Of a stretch of DNA of 64,000 nt, positions 27,401-35,820 are shown piece after piece. The DNA comes from Oscillospiraceae bacterium MB08-C2-2 (lineage in GTDB: Bacteria; Bacillota; Clostridia; Oscillospirales; Ruminococcaceae). Under the pieces are notes generated by a model. The model was not told the DNA's origin. It saw only the letters and a list, made by a program, of their open reading frames with translations, and ran no database searches. The position numbers and the translations under genes were made by a program. Numbering within the stretch: the first letter of the stretch is position 1; every line of letters starts with the position of its first letter. The stretch spans positions 124,001-188,000 of the forward strand of contig CP141729.1 of the NCBI GenBank assembly GCA_035621215.1. Reading direction: 5' to 3'.

Positions 27401-28087
27401 ATGATGAAAACAAGAAAACTGTCGCTGCTAAAAGTGTTGCTGTCATTGGTTGGCTTTTTATTCCTTTGGGCAATTGTTACAGATGCCTGGGGTTATTCAG
27501 AACTGCTCTTTCATGCAGAAAAGGGAACCTGGGAAAAATATATATTCAATTTAGTAAATCGCCTTATTTGGGCGATACCTGCTATTGTTTTGCTGCGATT
27601 GTATAAAGAAGATTTGCCCACAAAATGGAATGAACTGTTTTTAAACAAACCACATAAGAGGCCTTTTATTATAGCGGCAGCTGTGATCATCCTCTATTGC
27701 TTTGCTGGGATGCTGTTTTCACACGGCGGTATTTGGTTGAATCCACAATTTAATTGCATCAAAGATTTTTTGAAACTGTTGATGGTGGCATTTGCCGAAG
27801 AACTGGTTTATCGTGGATGGGGACTCAATGCCCTGTCTGTATTTATGTCCAAAAGAGCAGCAAACTTAGTATCAACCCTGTTTTTTGTATTGCTACACTT
27901 ACCTGCATATTTTATAAAATTCTATTTGATCGGGACAATCCCACTGGCAGCGATGGCTTTTCAGTGCTTTTTTGTATTTATACTTGGGCTTTTATTTGGA
28001 TATTTATATAATAGAGGCAGATCACTCTGGAGCCCTATGGTAGTGCACTTTTTAGCTGACTTTTTATCGATTATGGTAATTGGCTAA
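27401..28087 (+). CDS. CPBP-family intramembrane glutamic protease
   Basis: 228 residues with about seven membrane helices. The CPBP (Abi/CAAX protease-like) motifs are present: AEELVYRGWGLNAL (EExxxR), FVLLHLPAYF with the conserved His, and VVHFLADF near the C-terminus. Members cleave within membranes and include CAAX proteases and bacteriocin-immunity proteins; the substrate here is unknown. Start at MMKTRKLSLLK (27401) puts the first helix about 10 residues in, but the ribosome site is weak. The gene is more AT-rich than its neighbours, so recent acquisition is possible. Confidence 0.82.
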   Translation: MMKTRKLSLLKVLLSLVGFLFLWAIVTDAWGYSELLFHAEKGTWEKYIFNLVNRLIWAIPAIVLLRLYKEDLPTKWNELFLNKPHKRPFIIAAAVIILYCFAGMLFSHGGIWLNPQFNCIKDFLKLLMVAFAEELVYRGWGLNALSVFMSKRAANLVSTLFFVLLHLPAYFIKFYLIGTIPLAAMAFQCFFVFILGLLFGYLYNRGRSLWSPMVVHFLADFLSIMVIG

Positions 28088-28097
28088 GCTTTTACAG

Positions 28098-28162
28098 TAT
28101 AAGCATTTTGATTGTTTACTTTTGTAGCAGGAAGTAAACAATCAAAAACTACAATGCTTATA
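28098..28162. terminator. Long hairpin after the CPBP gene
   Basis: TATAAGCATT/AATGCTTATA outer stem and TTGATTGTTTACTT/AAGTAAACAATCAA inner stem, with a 7-base bulge and 10-base loop. It begins 11 bases past the stop codon. No T tail follows, so termination is uncertain; it is also of the shape of a small palindromic insertion. Confidence 0.5.
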
Positions 28163-28234
28163 GTTCTCAGGTTGATAAACCAAGAAAGAGCCTATTGCTT
28201 TTCCGGCTTTGGCTGTCACAAAAACCGTCAGGAC

Positions 28235-28264
28235 TTGACAAAAACCGCAGACAGCCGATATTAT
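28235..28264 (+). promoter_or_regulatory. Promoter of the topoisomerase pair
   Basis: TTGACA (28235-28240), an 18-base spacer and TATTAT (28259-28264), about 145 bases before the first topoisomerase start. Confidence 0.55.
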
Positions 28265-28291
28265 AGTATACATAGAGCTTGTCCGCAGTTA

Positions 28292-28342
28292 GCGGCACCG
28301 TGTAGGGGGAAAGGCCTGACTTTCGGGTCTTTCCCCTTGCCG
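28292..28342 (+). promoter_or_regulatory. Structured leader of the topoisomerase mRNA
   Basis: GCGGCA/TGCCGC outer stem around GGGGAAA/TTTCCCC and GAC/GTC inner stems. It lies in the 5' leader between promoter and start codon, with no clear T tail. Role unknown. Confidence 0.4.
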
Positions 28343-28410
28343 CAGAAGGGGGCAGGTGTCTGGATGAAATTTCGGTCGGTGCACCGCATCGGTCTGGAGG
28401 ATAAAGATTT

Positions 28411-30399
28411 ATGACAGCAAAAAAACAAGGGCAGGATTACGGCAACGAAAGTATTTCATCCCTCAAGGGAGCCGACCGTGTACGGCGCAGGCCGGCGGTT
28501 ATTTTCGGCTCCGATGGGCTGGAAGGCTGCGAGCACGCCGTTTTTGAAATTCTTTCCAACGCCATTGATGAGGCACGGGAGGGCTTTGGAAACCGGGTGG
28601 ATATCACCGTATTCCCCGATCATTCCATACAGATACAGGATTATGGCCGGGGCATTCCGGTGGATTACAACCAGAATGAAGAGAAATACAATTGGGAGCT
28701 GATTTTCTGCGAGCTTTATGCAGGCGGAAAATACACCACCAACGATGGCGGCAGCTACGAATATTCCCTTGGCCTCAACGGCCTTGGCCTGTGTGCCACC
28801 CAGTATTCCTCCGAATACATGGATGTGGAAATTCTGCGGGATGGCTTTCAGTATAACCTTCACTTTGAGAAGGGCGAGCTTGTGGGAGAAATGCTTAAAA
28901 CACCCACAACCTCCAAAAAAACCGGCACCAAGATCAAATGGCGGCCGGATCTTTCGGTTTTCACCGACATTAACATCCCCATAGAATATTTTGAGGATAT
29001 TCTGCGCCGTCAGGCGGTGGTCAACAAGGGCTTGACCTTTGTGTTGGAGCAGGTTACTCCCCAAGGCACCAACCGGCAGGAGTTCTTTTATGCGGATGGT
29101 ATCACCGATTATGTCAAGGAACTGACCGGAGAAAATGTGCTGACCCCGGTGCAGTTTTGGCAGGCGGAGCGGCAGGGCCGTGACCGGGAGGATAAGCCGG
29201 AATACAAGGTGAAGCTCTCAGCCGCCATGTGCTTTTCCAACCGCTTGGATCTGCTGGAATATTACCACAACTCCAGCTTTCTGGAGCATGGAGGCTCCCC
29301 GGATCGGGCGGTGAAAGTTGCTTTTGTGGGCCAGATTGATTCCTACCTGAAAACGGCGGGAAAATACCTGAAAAATGAAAGCAAGATTACCTTTCAGGAT
29401 GTGCAGGATTGCCTTGTGCTGGTTTCCTCCTCCTTTTCCACCCAGACCTCCTATGCCAACCAGACCAAAAAGGCTATCAACAACAAGTTTATTTATGAGG
29501 CCATGACCGAATTCCTCCGCCATTCTCTGGAGGTTTATTTTGTTGAGAACCCCGATGATGCCGCCAAGATCGCCGAGCAGGTACTGATCAACAAGCGCAG
29601 CCGGGAAAATGCCGAAAAAACCCGCCTGAATCTGAAAAAGAAATTGGCCGGGTCTATGGATCTTTCCAACCGGGTGCAGAAATTTGTGGATTGCCGCTCT
29701 AAGGATATTTCCCGCCGGGAGATTTACATCGTGGAGGGTGATTCGGCGCTGGGCGCCTGCAAGCTGGGGCGGGACAGTGAATTTCAGGCCATTATTCCGG
29801 TGCGGGGCAAGATTCTCAACTGTCTCAAGGCAGAGTTTAACAAGATTTTTCAGAACGATATCATCACCGATATCATTAAGGTTCTGGGCTGTGGCGTGGA
29901 GGTTAAATCCAAGGCCAACAAGGAACTGGCCAGCTTTGACCTGGAGGGCTTGCGCTGGAACAAGGTGGTTATCTGCACCGATGCGGATGTGGACGGCTTT
30001 CAGATACGCACCCTGATCCTCACCATGCTTTACCGGCTGACCCCTACTTTGATTGAGAAGGGGTATGTATACATCGCAGAATCCCCCCTTTATGAGATTA
30101 GCTCCAAAAACGAGACCCATTTTGCCTATACGGAGCAGGAAAAGGCGGAGGTTCTGGAAAACCTTGCCGGCCAGAAGGTAACGCTGCAGCGTTCCAAAGG
30201 TCTTGGTGAAAACGAGCCGGAAATGATGTGGCTGACCACCATGAACCCTGAAACACGCCGCCTGATTAAGGTGTCTCCCAGCGAGGCTGAAAAAACCGGG
30301 GAGATGTTTGAAATTCTCTTGGGGGATAATTTGCAGGGGCGCAAGGATTTTATCGCCGAGTTCGGCCAGAATTATCTGGATGCAGCCGATATTTCTTAA
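28411..30399 (+). CDS. parE: Type IIA DNA topoisomerase subunit B (ParE-like, divergent)
   Basis: 662 residues. The GHKL ATPase domain holds EILSNAIDEA (Mg/ATP-binding Asn/Glu), DYGRGIPV and the transducer QTK motif in YANQTKKAINN. The TOPRIM domain holds IYIVEGDSALGACKLGRD, PVRGKILN and CTDADVDGFQIRTL. Some sites differ from usual ParE/GyrB: GDSALG for GDSAGG, PVRGK for PLRGK, and a changed ATP lid (GGSYEYSLGLNGLGL). With the next gene it should form a heterotetramer that passes DNA strands, more likely a topoisomerase IV than gyrase. The ATG has GGAGG 10 bases upstream. Confidence 0.9.
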   Translation: MTAKKQGQDYGNESISSLKGADRVRRRPAVIFGSDGLEGCEHAVFEILSNAIDEAREGFGNRVDITVFPDHSIQIQDYGRGIPVDYNQNEEKYNWELIFCELYAGGKYTTNDGGSYEYSLGLNGLGLCATQYSSEYMDVEILRDGFQYNLHFEKGELVGEMLKTPTTSKKTGTKIKWRPDLSVFTDINIPIEYFEDILRRQAVVNKGLTFVLEQVTPQGTNRQEFFYADGITDYVKELTGENVLTPVQFWQAERQGRDREDKPEYKVKLSAAMCFSNRLDLLEYYHNSSFLEHGGSPDRAVKVAFVGQIDSYLKTAGKYLKNESKITFQDVQDCLVLVSSSFSTQTSYANQTKKAINNKFIYEAMTEFLRHSLEVYFVENPDDAAKIAEQVLINKRSRENAEKTRLNLKKKLAGSMDLSNRVQKFVDCRSKDISRREIYIVEGDSALGACKLGRDSEFQAIIPVRGKILNCLKAEFNKIFQNDIITDIIKVLGCGVEVKSKANKELASFDLEGLRWNKVVICTDADVDGFQIRTLILTMLYRLTPTLIEKGYVYIAESPLYEISSKNETHFAYTEQEKAEVLENLAGQKVTLQRSKGLGENEPEMMWLTTMNPETRRLIKVSPSEAEKTGEMFEILLGDNLQGRKDFIAEFGQNYLDAADIS

Positions 30400-30761
30400 A
30401 GAGGCTTCGCCTCTTACTTCGGGCTTAGGTGAGTGAAAACTGTTGCCTTAGCGCTCGATGGGAAGCTTTATTTCTTTTATCGGGCGCAAGCCGATTAAAC
30501 CTTCCCCCTCGCTGGATGATAGTTTAATTTAAGGGGAAGCCCTTTTCTTTGATACCTTTCTTTTTCTAAAAGAAAGGGTGCCCGTGCGGCACAAGCACGA
30601 CCTAAGCCAAACTGTTTAAACGGCGTTGAATCTTGGCGGGGGAGGGTCCCAAGGGGGGAGTCACCCCCCTTGGCAATTCTTTGCATCCTTTCTCATTGCA
30701 GAGAAAGGATGTGCCAGTCTGCGCGGCACGAGCGCAGGGGGAAGCGGGACTACTTGCTTCC
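30399..30761. repeat. Array of perfect hairpins between the topoisomerase genes
   Basis: The 434-base gap has no gene but a row of hairpins: AAGAGGC-TTC-GCCTCTT (30399-30415, over the stop), CTTCCCC/GGGGAAG (about 30511-30539), CCTTTCTTTT/AAAAGAAAGG (30556-30578), CCAAGGGGGG-AGTCA-CCCCCCTTGG (30649-30673), CATCCTTTCTC/GAGAAAGGATG (30684-30711), CTGCGC/GCGCAG (30719-30737) and GGAAGC/GCTTCC (30740-30761). None has a T tail, so the downstream gene may still be co-transcribed. Confidence 0.7.
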
Positions 30762-30833
30762 GGTAAACGCTGGCATAAATTGTTGAACTAAGGCCCTTTC
30801 TACCCCACCTGACTAATAGGAGTGAAGAACACA

Positions 30834-33068
30834 GTGCCTCCAAAAAAGAAGGATAACAATAAAAAAAGAAGCGATGTTTCCGGCGCATTCATTGAGAATG
30901 CCGGAATTGTCCTTGAACAGCCCATTACCGATACGCTGGAAAAAAACTACATGCCCTATGCCATGAGCGTGATCGTATCCAGAGCCATCCCTGAGATAGA
31001 CGGCTTTAAGCCCTCTCACCGGAAGCTGCTGTATACCATGTATAAAATGGGGCTTTTGGGTTCTACCCGAACCAAATCAGCCAACATTGTGGGCCAGACC
31101 ATGAAGCTGAATCCCCACGGTGATCAGACCATTTATGAAACCATGGTGCGCCTTTCCCGTGGCTATGAGGCTCTGCTCCACCCCTATGTGGATTCAAAGG
31201 GCAACTTCGGCAAGGCCTATTCCCGGGATATGGCCTTTGCGGCTTCCCGGTATACCGAAGCCAAGCTGGACCCCATTTCCACTCAGATTTTTGGGGATAT
31301 CGATCTGGATACCGTGGATTTTGTGGATAACTACGACAACCAGATGAAGGAGCCAACCCTTTTGCCGGTGAGCTTTCCTTCTGTGCTGGTCAACGCCAAC
31401 ATGGGCATTGCAGTGGGTATGGCCTCCTCCATTTGTTCCTTTAATCTTGAGGAAATCTGCCAGACCACAGTTGCTCTTATTCGGGACCCGGAACATGATT
31501 TGCTTTCCACTCTCAAGGCACCCGATTTTTCCGGCGGGGGCTATATAGTTTACGAGGAAGAAACTTTCCGGAAGATTTACCAGACTGGGCGGGGCGGCTT
31601 TAAGGTTCGCAGCCGTTATGCCTACGATAAATCCAGCAACTGTATCGATATCACCGAGATCCCCCCCACCACCACGGTAGAAGCCATTATGGATAAAGTG
31701 GTTTCTCTGGTCAAGCAGAACAAGCTTCGTGAAGTGGTGGATATGCGGGATGAAACCGATCTCAGCGGCCTGAAGCTCACCATTGACCTGCGCCGGGGCA
31801 GCGATCCAGATAAGCTGATGCAGAAGCTTTACCGCATGACTCCGCTGGAGGATACTTTCTCCTGCAATTTCAACGTGCTTATTGGCGGTGCCCCCCGGGT
31901 GCTGGGTGTCCGGGAGCTGCTGGAGGAATGGACAGCTTTTCGGTTAGAGTGTGTCCGCCGCCGGGTATTCCATGACCTGAAAAAGAAAAAGGAAAAGCTT
32001 CATCTGCTCAGAGGCCTTGCCAAGATTCTGCTGGATATTGATAAGGCTGTTCGTGTGGTGCGGGAAACCGTTGAGGAAAAAGAAGTCGTTCCCAACTTGA
32101 TGATCGAGTTTGGCATCGATGAAATTCAGGCTGAATACGTAGCGGAAATTCGCCTGCGCCACCTGAACCGGGAATATATTCTCCGCCGCACCCAGGAAAC
32201 CGAGCAGCTTGAACAGGATATCGCTTCGATGGAGGATATTCTGGCTAACCCCAAGAAGATCAAGGGTATCATTGTGGAGGAGCTGAAGCAGGTTGCTAAG
32301 AAGTATGGCAAGCCCCGCCGCAGTCTCCTGTATTACCCCACCCCCGAGGATCAGGAAATACCGGAGGAGGAAGTAGCGGATTACCCGGTGAACCTCTTCT
32401 TTACCCGGGAAGGATATTTCAAGAAAATTACGCCCCAGTCTCTGCGCATGAGCGGGGAACAGAAGCTTAAAGAAGGGGATAGCCTTTCTCAAGAAATTCT
32501 GGCCTCCAATGCCAGCCACTTGCTGTTTTTCACCGACCGTCAGCAGGTGTATAAAGCTTCTGCCAGTGATTTTGCCGATACCAAGGCCAGTGTGCTGGGG
32601 GATTACATCCCGGCCCGGTTGGGTATGGATGAGGGCGAAACAGTCATTTATATGGCGGTTACGACTGATTACAGCGGCTATATGCTTTTCTTCTTTGAAA
32701 ACGGCAAGGCCGCCAAGGTGGAGCTTTCCAGCTACCAGACCAAGACCAAGCGCAAAAAGTTGTTGGCCGCTTATTACGGCGGCTCTCTTTTGGTCAGCCT
32801 TTATCAGCTTTTGGAGGAAGGGGAATATCTGCTGCGGGCCAACAATGACCGCACTCTGGTGGTGCATTCGGGAGCCATTTCCCCCAAAACCACCAAGAGC
32901 ACCCAGGGTATTCAGGCGCTGACCCTGAAAAAGAACACCTTCTTGACTGTTGCAGTGCCCTTTTCAGAGGAGCTGCTGGCCAATTCCCACCGTTTCCGCA
33001 CCAAGAACCTGCCTTCTATGGGATTTTTCCCTCGGGAAAGCGATAAGGGCGAGCAGCTGACGCTGTAG
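30834..33068 (+). CDS. parC: Type IIA DNA topoisomerase subunit A (ParC-like, divergent)
   Basis: 744 residues. The breakage-reunion domain is clear: NYMPYAMSVIVSRAIPEIDGFKPSHRKLLYTMY, NPHGDQTIYETMVRLS, and the catalytic Tyr in AASRYTEAKL. The C-terminal third is beta-propeller-like but lacks a recognisable GyrA box, favouring a topoisomerase IV type. In the quinolone-contact stretch the usual Ser and Asp/Glu positions read Gln (GDQ) and Glu (YE). The start is uncertain: GTG at 30834 lies 11 bases after AGGAG, while the GTG at 30822 overlaps it. It pairs with the ParE-like gene upstream despite the long gap. Confidence 0.9.
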   Translation: MPPKKKDNNKKRSDVSGAFIENAGIVLEQPITDTLEKNYMPYAMSVIVSRAIPEIDGFKPSHRKLLYTMYKMGLLGSTRTKSANIVGQTMKLNPHGDQTIYETMVRLSRGYEALLHPYVDSKGNFGKAYSRDMAFAASRYTEAKLDPISTQIFGDIDLDTVDFVDNYDNQMKEPTLLPVSFPSVLVNANMGIAVGMASSICSFNLEEICQTTVALIRDPEHDLLSTLKAPDFSGGGYIVYEEETFRKIYQTGRGGFKVRSRYAYDKSSNCIDITEIPPTTTVEAIMDKVVSLVKQNKLREVVDMRDETDLSGLKLTIDLRRGSDPDKLMQKLYRMTPLEDTFSCNFNVLIGGAPRVLGVRELLEEWTAFRLECVRRRVFHDLKKKKEKLHLLRGLAKILLDIDKAVRVVRETVEEKEVVPNLMIEFGIDEIQAEYVAEIRLRHLNREYILRRTQETEQLEQDIASMEDILANPKKIKGIIVEELKQVAKKYGKPRRSLLYYPTPEDQEIPEEEVADYPVNLFFTREGYFKKITPQSLRMSGEQKLKEGDSLSQEILASNASHLLFFTDRQQVYKASASDFADTKASVLGDYIPARLGMDEGETVIYMAVTTDYSGYMLFFFENGKAAKVELSSYQTKTKRKKLLAAYYGGSLLVSLYQLLEEGEYLLRANNDRTLVVHSGAISPKTTKSTQGIQALTLKKNTFLTVAVPFSEELLANSHRFRTKNLPSMGFFPRESDKGEQLTL

Positions 33069-33083
33069 GTTTCCACAATATAC

Positions 33084-33123
33084 AAAAGGCCTGTGCAAAA
33101 CTAAGTTTTGCACAGGCCTTTTT
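33084..33123 (+). terminator. Terminator of the topoisomerase genes
   Basis: AAAAGGCCTGTGCAAAAC pairs with GTTTTGCACAGGCCTTTT around TAA and runs into TTTTT, 15 bases past the stop. Confidence 0.92.
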
Positions 33124-33140
33124 GAGGTTGCAGGCAAAAG

Positions 33141-33303
33141 TCTACAACCTCTATGGGGGGCATCCAATGCCCCCCATAGTCCCCCCGGATTGCACCGCTC
33201 CGGTGCAAAAAGTGGGATTCCTGCATCGAAATCAATTCGATGCAGGAAGAAATACGAATCAAAACCATAAGGTATTCAAGTAAAGGCAGGTATGACTACA
33301 GGC
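33141..33303. repeat. Inverted intergenic repeat, copy A
   Basis: About 160 bases closely matching the reverse complement of 35645-35807. Three hairpins stand in a row: ATGGGGGGCAT-CCA-ATGCCCCCCAT, TTGCACCG-CTC-CGGTGCAA and CTGCATCGAA-ATCAA-TTCGATGCAG. The shared sequence continues through AAAACCATAAG and TAAAGGCAGgTATG. A small GAGGTTG/CAACCTC hairpin adjoins it on the left. Confidence 0.85.
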
Positions 33304-33338
33304 CTTTTTATGCAGATAATGGCTTACTTTCCTACAGA

Positions 33339-34982
33339 TTAAGACCTTCTGCTTGCATAGTAGGGTGGATACCACTTCTGGAACCAGCCTGTAAAGAATC
33401 CCAATAGGGCCGGGAGCAAAGAATTGAGGGCCCCCACCCACGGTGCAAGGGAGGATTGCATCAGAAAATAGGTCCAGATCGGGGTCACCAGGTACAGCAT
33501 CCCCCAGCATGCTGTCAGAATTCGGTTGGTTTGAACAAACAACCCATTGCTTAAAGCCTTTTGCCCGCCATAATCATACATAGAATAATAGGCGGTCAGA
33601 GGTACCTTTAAAAATACCGTGGTACTCCACATAATACCAAAAAGAAGATAAGACACAGGCAGAAGAAGGCTGGGGGGTACCCCCAATATGCCCAATGTGC
33701 TGATGCAGGCAACAGCAGTCAGAGAGAGGCATTCAAATACAGTAGCTTTCCATTTCAGGAATCCAAAGGACAAGAGAGCGCTGGCGGCAAGGCCGATCAG
33801 CCCTCCGGCAAAAGGGTGAATGGCCATGCCCACCCAGATCGGAAGCCAAGGCAAAATCAACAGATTCATGTTGCTTTTTTTCTCTGACTCTGCATCCTGC
33901 GGAACCGCATTGCTACCAGAGGAATAGCCAAATATCTCATCCCAATGGAGCATCAGTCCGAAATCCCCCTCCACACGGTAGCGGTGCTCCATTAACGCAG
34001 TTTGCCCATCGGTTTCACCTTTGGCAATTTCCATCCAGATGGTGAGAGGTGTTTCAATTCTGGTGGTAAAGGGCAGGAAATCCTCTGTCAACACCTGTTG
34101 GCCTTCACGGCCCAGTAGAATTTGATAGGTTTTGCCGGTGTCCGTATAGTTCATTTCCAAGATTCTGTCCTGGCCATTCCATGCCTCTGGGTTATAGAGT
34201 GCCGCCATTTGCCGGGTGAACAGGAGGGCGGCATCGGCCGGTTCGCCGGCAGCATCTTGGCAGGAATCCTGTGCAGCCTCAATTCCCCAGCTGGCATCCG
34301 CCATTTGCTCAAAAACCTTTCGGGGATACAAAAGCTCTGAAAGCTTTTTCTTTGTAGGTTCTGTTATGCCTTGCGCCATAAATTCGCTGCCAGCGGTTTT
34401 GACATAGCCTAAATATTCATCGGTACGTCCGCGCAGCTCGGGTACACGGAAAAGCTCGCCCTGCCCACAGTAAAGGGTCTCATAATTTTCCTTGCCAAGG
34501 CAGTGATCAAACAGAAGGTTGACACTGTCATAGTTGCCTGCCGCTGTATAAAAGCCGCAGGTGGAAATGAGCATATACCTTTTCCCCGAGAGATCGTAGC
34601 GGGAGGGATGAGAGCCACTGTCTGGATTGCCATCGGCTCTTTGGACCATAAAGGGCAAATTCATGGGAAGCTGGCGATCCATCAGGGCCTTGAGCTGTGA
34701 AGGAAGGCTGTAATAATAAAGAGGAAAGCTCCAGATTATCACATCGGCATCCAGCATTTTTTCTATAACCTGTGCCATATCATCCTGCATGCAGCAGTGA
34801 CCGGGGGTTTTGTTCCAGCAGGCAAAGCATCCGATACAGGGGTTTATATTCAGCTTGTATACCGGTAAAATATCAATTTCCAGTGAAGCCTTTTGTGCCA
34901 TCCCCTCTAAAAAAGCATTGGTAAGGCACATGGTGTTGCTGTTTTTTGGCCTGGGGCTGCCGTTGAGCACCAGAATCTTCAT
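33339..34982 (-). CDS. NAD(P)H-dependent flavodoxin-like oxidoreductase fused to a membrane domain
   Basis: 547 residues. Residues 1-~190 form a flavodoxin-fold FMN reductase (KILVLNGSPRPKNSNTMCL at the FMN phosphate site, a Cys-rich NPCIGCFACWNKTPGHC stretch and WSFPLYYYSLPSQLKALMDR). Residues ~190-360 form a soluble linker domain of unknown type. From ~370 there are about five or six membrane helices (LLILPWLPIWVGMAIHPFAGGLIGLAAS onwards). The redox partner and substrate are unknown. The ATG overlaps the upstream padR-like stop by four bases, so the regulator and this gene form one operon. Confidence 0.75.
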   Translation of the reverse strand: MKILVLNGSPRPKNSNTMCLTNAFLEGMAQKASLEIDILPVYKLNINPCIGCFACWNKTPGHCCMQDDMAQVIEKMLDADVIIWSFPLYYYSLPSQLKALMDRQLPMNLPFMVQRADGNPDSGSHPSRYDLSGKRYMLISTCGFYTAAGNYDSVNLLFDHCLGKENYETLYCGQGELFRVPELRGRTDEYLGYVKTAGSEFMAQGITEPTKKKLSELLYPRKVFEQMADASWGIEAAQDSCQDAAGEPADAALLFTRQMAALYNPEAWNGQDRILEMNYTDTGKTYQILLGREGQQVLTEDFLPFTTRIETPLTIWMEIAKGETDGQTALMEHRYRVEGDFGLMLHWDEIFGYSSGSNAVPQDAESEKKSNMNLLILPWLPIWVGMAIHPFAGGLIGLAASALLSFGFLKWKATVFECLSLTAVACISTLGILGVPPSLLLPVSYLLFGIMWSTTVFLKVPLTAYYSMYDYGGQKALSNGLFVQTNRILTACWGMLYLVTPIWTYFLMQSSLAPWVGALNSLLPALLGFFTGWFQKWYPPYYASRRS

Positions 34983-35527
34983 AGAATTTCCCTCAGCCTT
35001 TCAATGCTTTTTTTTGCCCAAGTGATGCAGGTCTGCGTATAGGTATAGCCGAAATCAGCGGCTAGCTCCCAGTAGATGGTCTGATAAGGCTCCACCTGTT
35101 GGCTGTACCGTTCAATGGCTTGGGGAATATGGCTCATTTCGGCAAGATATGTTTGGCAGTCCTCAGAGAATTGTTCCAGCATGGCGATGCATTTTTCCGG
35201 CGGATTGCTGCCGGAAAAGAACACCTTCATCAAAAAAGCATCCTTTGTGCCCTTTGAAAGCCCTGTGTTTTCATCCGAAAGCCAGTGGAGAAACTCCGTT
35301 CTTCCGCTTTCGGTAATGCTGTAAAGCTTTTTGTTGGGCTTATCGGTTTGCAGAATCGGCTGGCAGGTTACCAGCTCTTTTTTCTCCAGCTTGCCCAGCT
35401 CCAGATAAATCTGGCTGGTTTGGGCATACCAGAAGAATTTAACGGACGAACCAAAGGCTTTGGATAAATCATAGCCTGTCATGCTGCCATAGGAGAGAAA
35501 GCCTAAAATTCCATGGGAAAGAGACAT
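34979..35527 (-). CDS. PadR-family transcriptional regulator
   Basis: 182 residues. An N-terminal winged helix (HGILGFLSYGSMTGYDLSKAF, SQIYLELGKLEKKELVTCQ, KLYSITESGRTEFLHWLSD) is followed by a C-terminal four-helix dimerisation domain of the Vir-type (PadR-2). Such repressors respond to small aromatic or toxic compounds. AGGTGA lies upstream of the ATG. The gene is first in an operon with the flavoprotein-membrane gene, and a 40-base palindrome lies just upstream, so autorepression is likely. Confidence 0.9.
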   Translation of the reverse strand: MSLSHGILGFLSYGSMTGYDLSKAFGSSVKFFWYAQTSQIYLELGKLEKKELVTCQPILQTDKPNKKLYSITESGRTEFLHWLSDENTGLSKGTKDAFLMKVFFSGSNPPEKCIAMLEQFSEDCQTYLAEMSHIPQAIERYSQQVEPYQTIYWELAADFGYTYTQTCITWAKKSIERLREIL

Positions 35528-35543
35528 TGTATTTCACCTGCTT

Positions 35544-35583
35544 CTATATTATAAAATTATAATAGTATAATTTTATAATATAG
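35544..35583. promoter_or_regulatory. 40-bp near-continuous palindrome, probable PadR operator
   Basis: Two perfect 18-base arms, CTATATTATAAAATTATA and its complement, flank a 4-base centre. It lies 17 bases before the padR start, overlapping the expected promoter (it contains TATAAT in both directions). Confidence 0.65.
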
Positions 35584-35615
35584 TCAACACATTTAGAAGA
35601 TCTGGAAGAACAAAA

Positions 35616-35641
35616 AAGCGAATGGCCGTAGCCATTCGCTT
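35616..35641 (-). terminator. Terminator of the InlB-repeat protein gene
   Basis: AAGCGAATGGC-CGTA-GCCATTCGCTT, followed on the minus strand by TTTTTTG. It lies beyond repeat copy B and before the padR operator. Confidence 0.8.
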
Positions 35642-35644
35642 CAG

Positions 35645-35807
35645 ACTGTAGACATATCTGCCTTTAACTTCAAATCTTATGGTTTTGATGCGTAATTCTT
35701 CCGAAGTCGAATTGATTTCGACGCAGGAATCCCACTTTTTGCTCCGGAGCGGCGCAATCCGGGGGGAATATGGGGGGCATTGGATGCCCCCCCATAAAGG
35801 TGTAGGA
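35645..35807. repeat. Inverted intergenic repeat, copy B
   Basis: Reverse-complement partner of 33141-33303, with the ATGGGGGG-type hairpin well kept and the other two hairpins partly decayed. It begins just after the stop of the InlB-repeat gene. With copy A it brackets the padR and flavoprotein genes. Confidence 0.85.
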
Positions 35808-35820
35808 TTGTTTTGTTTTT

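Noticed and set aside
29218-30120. 300-residue minus-strand frame opposite the ParE-like gene
   Set aside because: Antisense shadow; no family resemblance and no ribosome site, while the plus-strand gene has full topoisomerase motifs.
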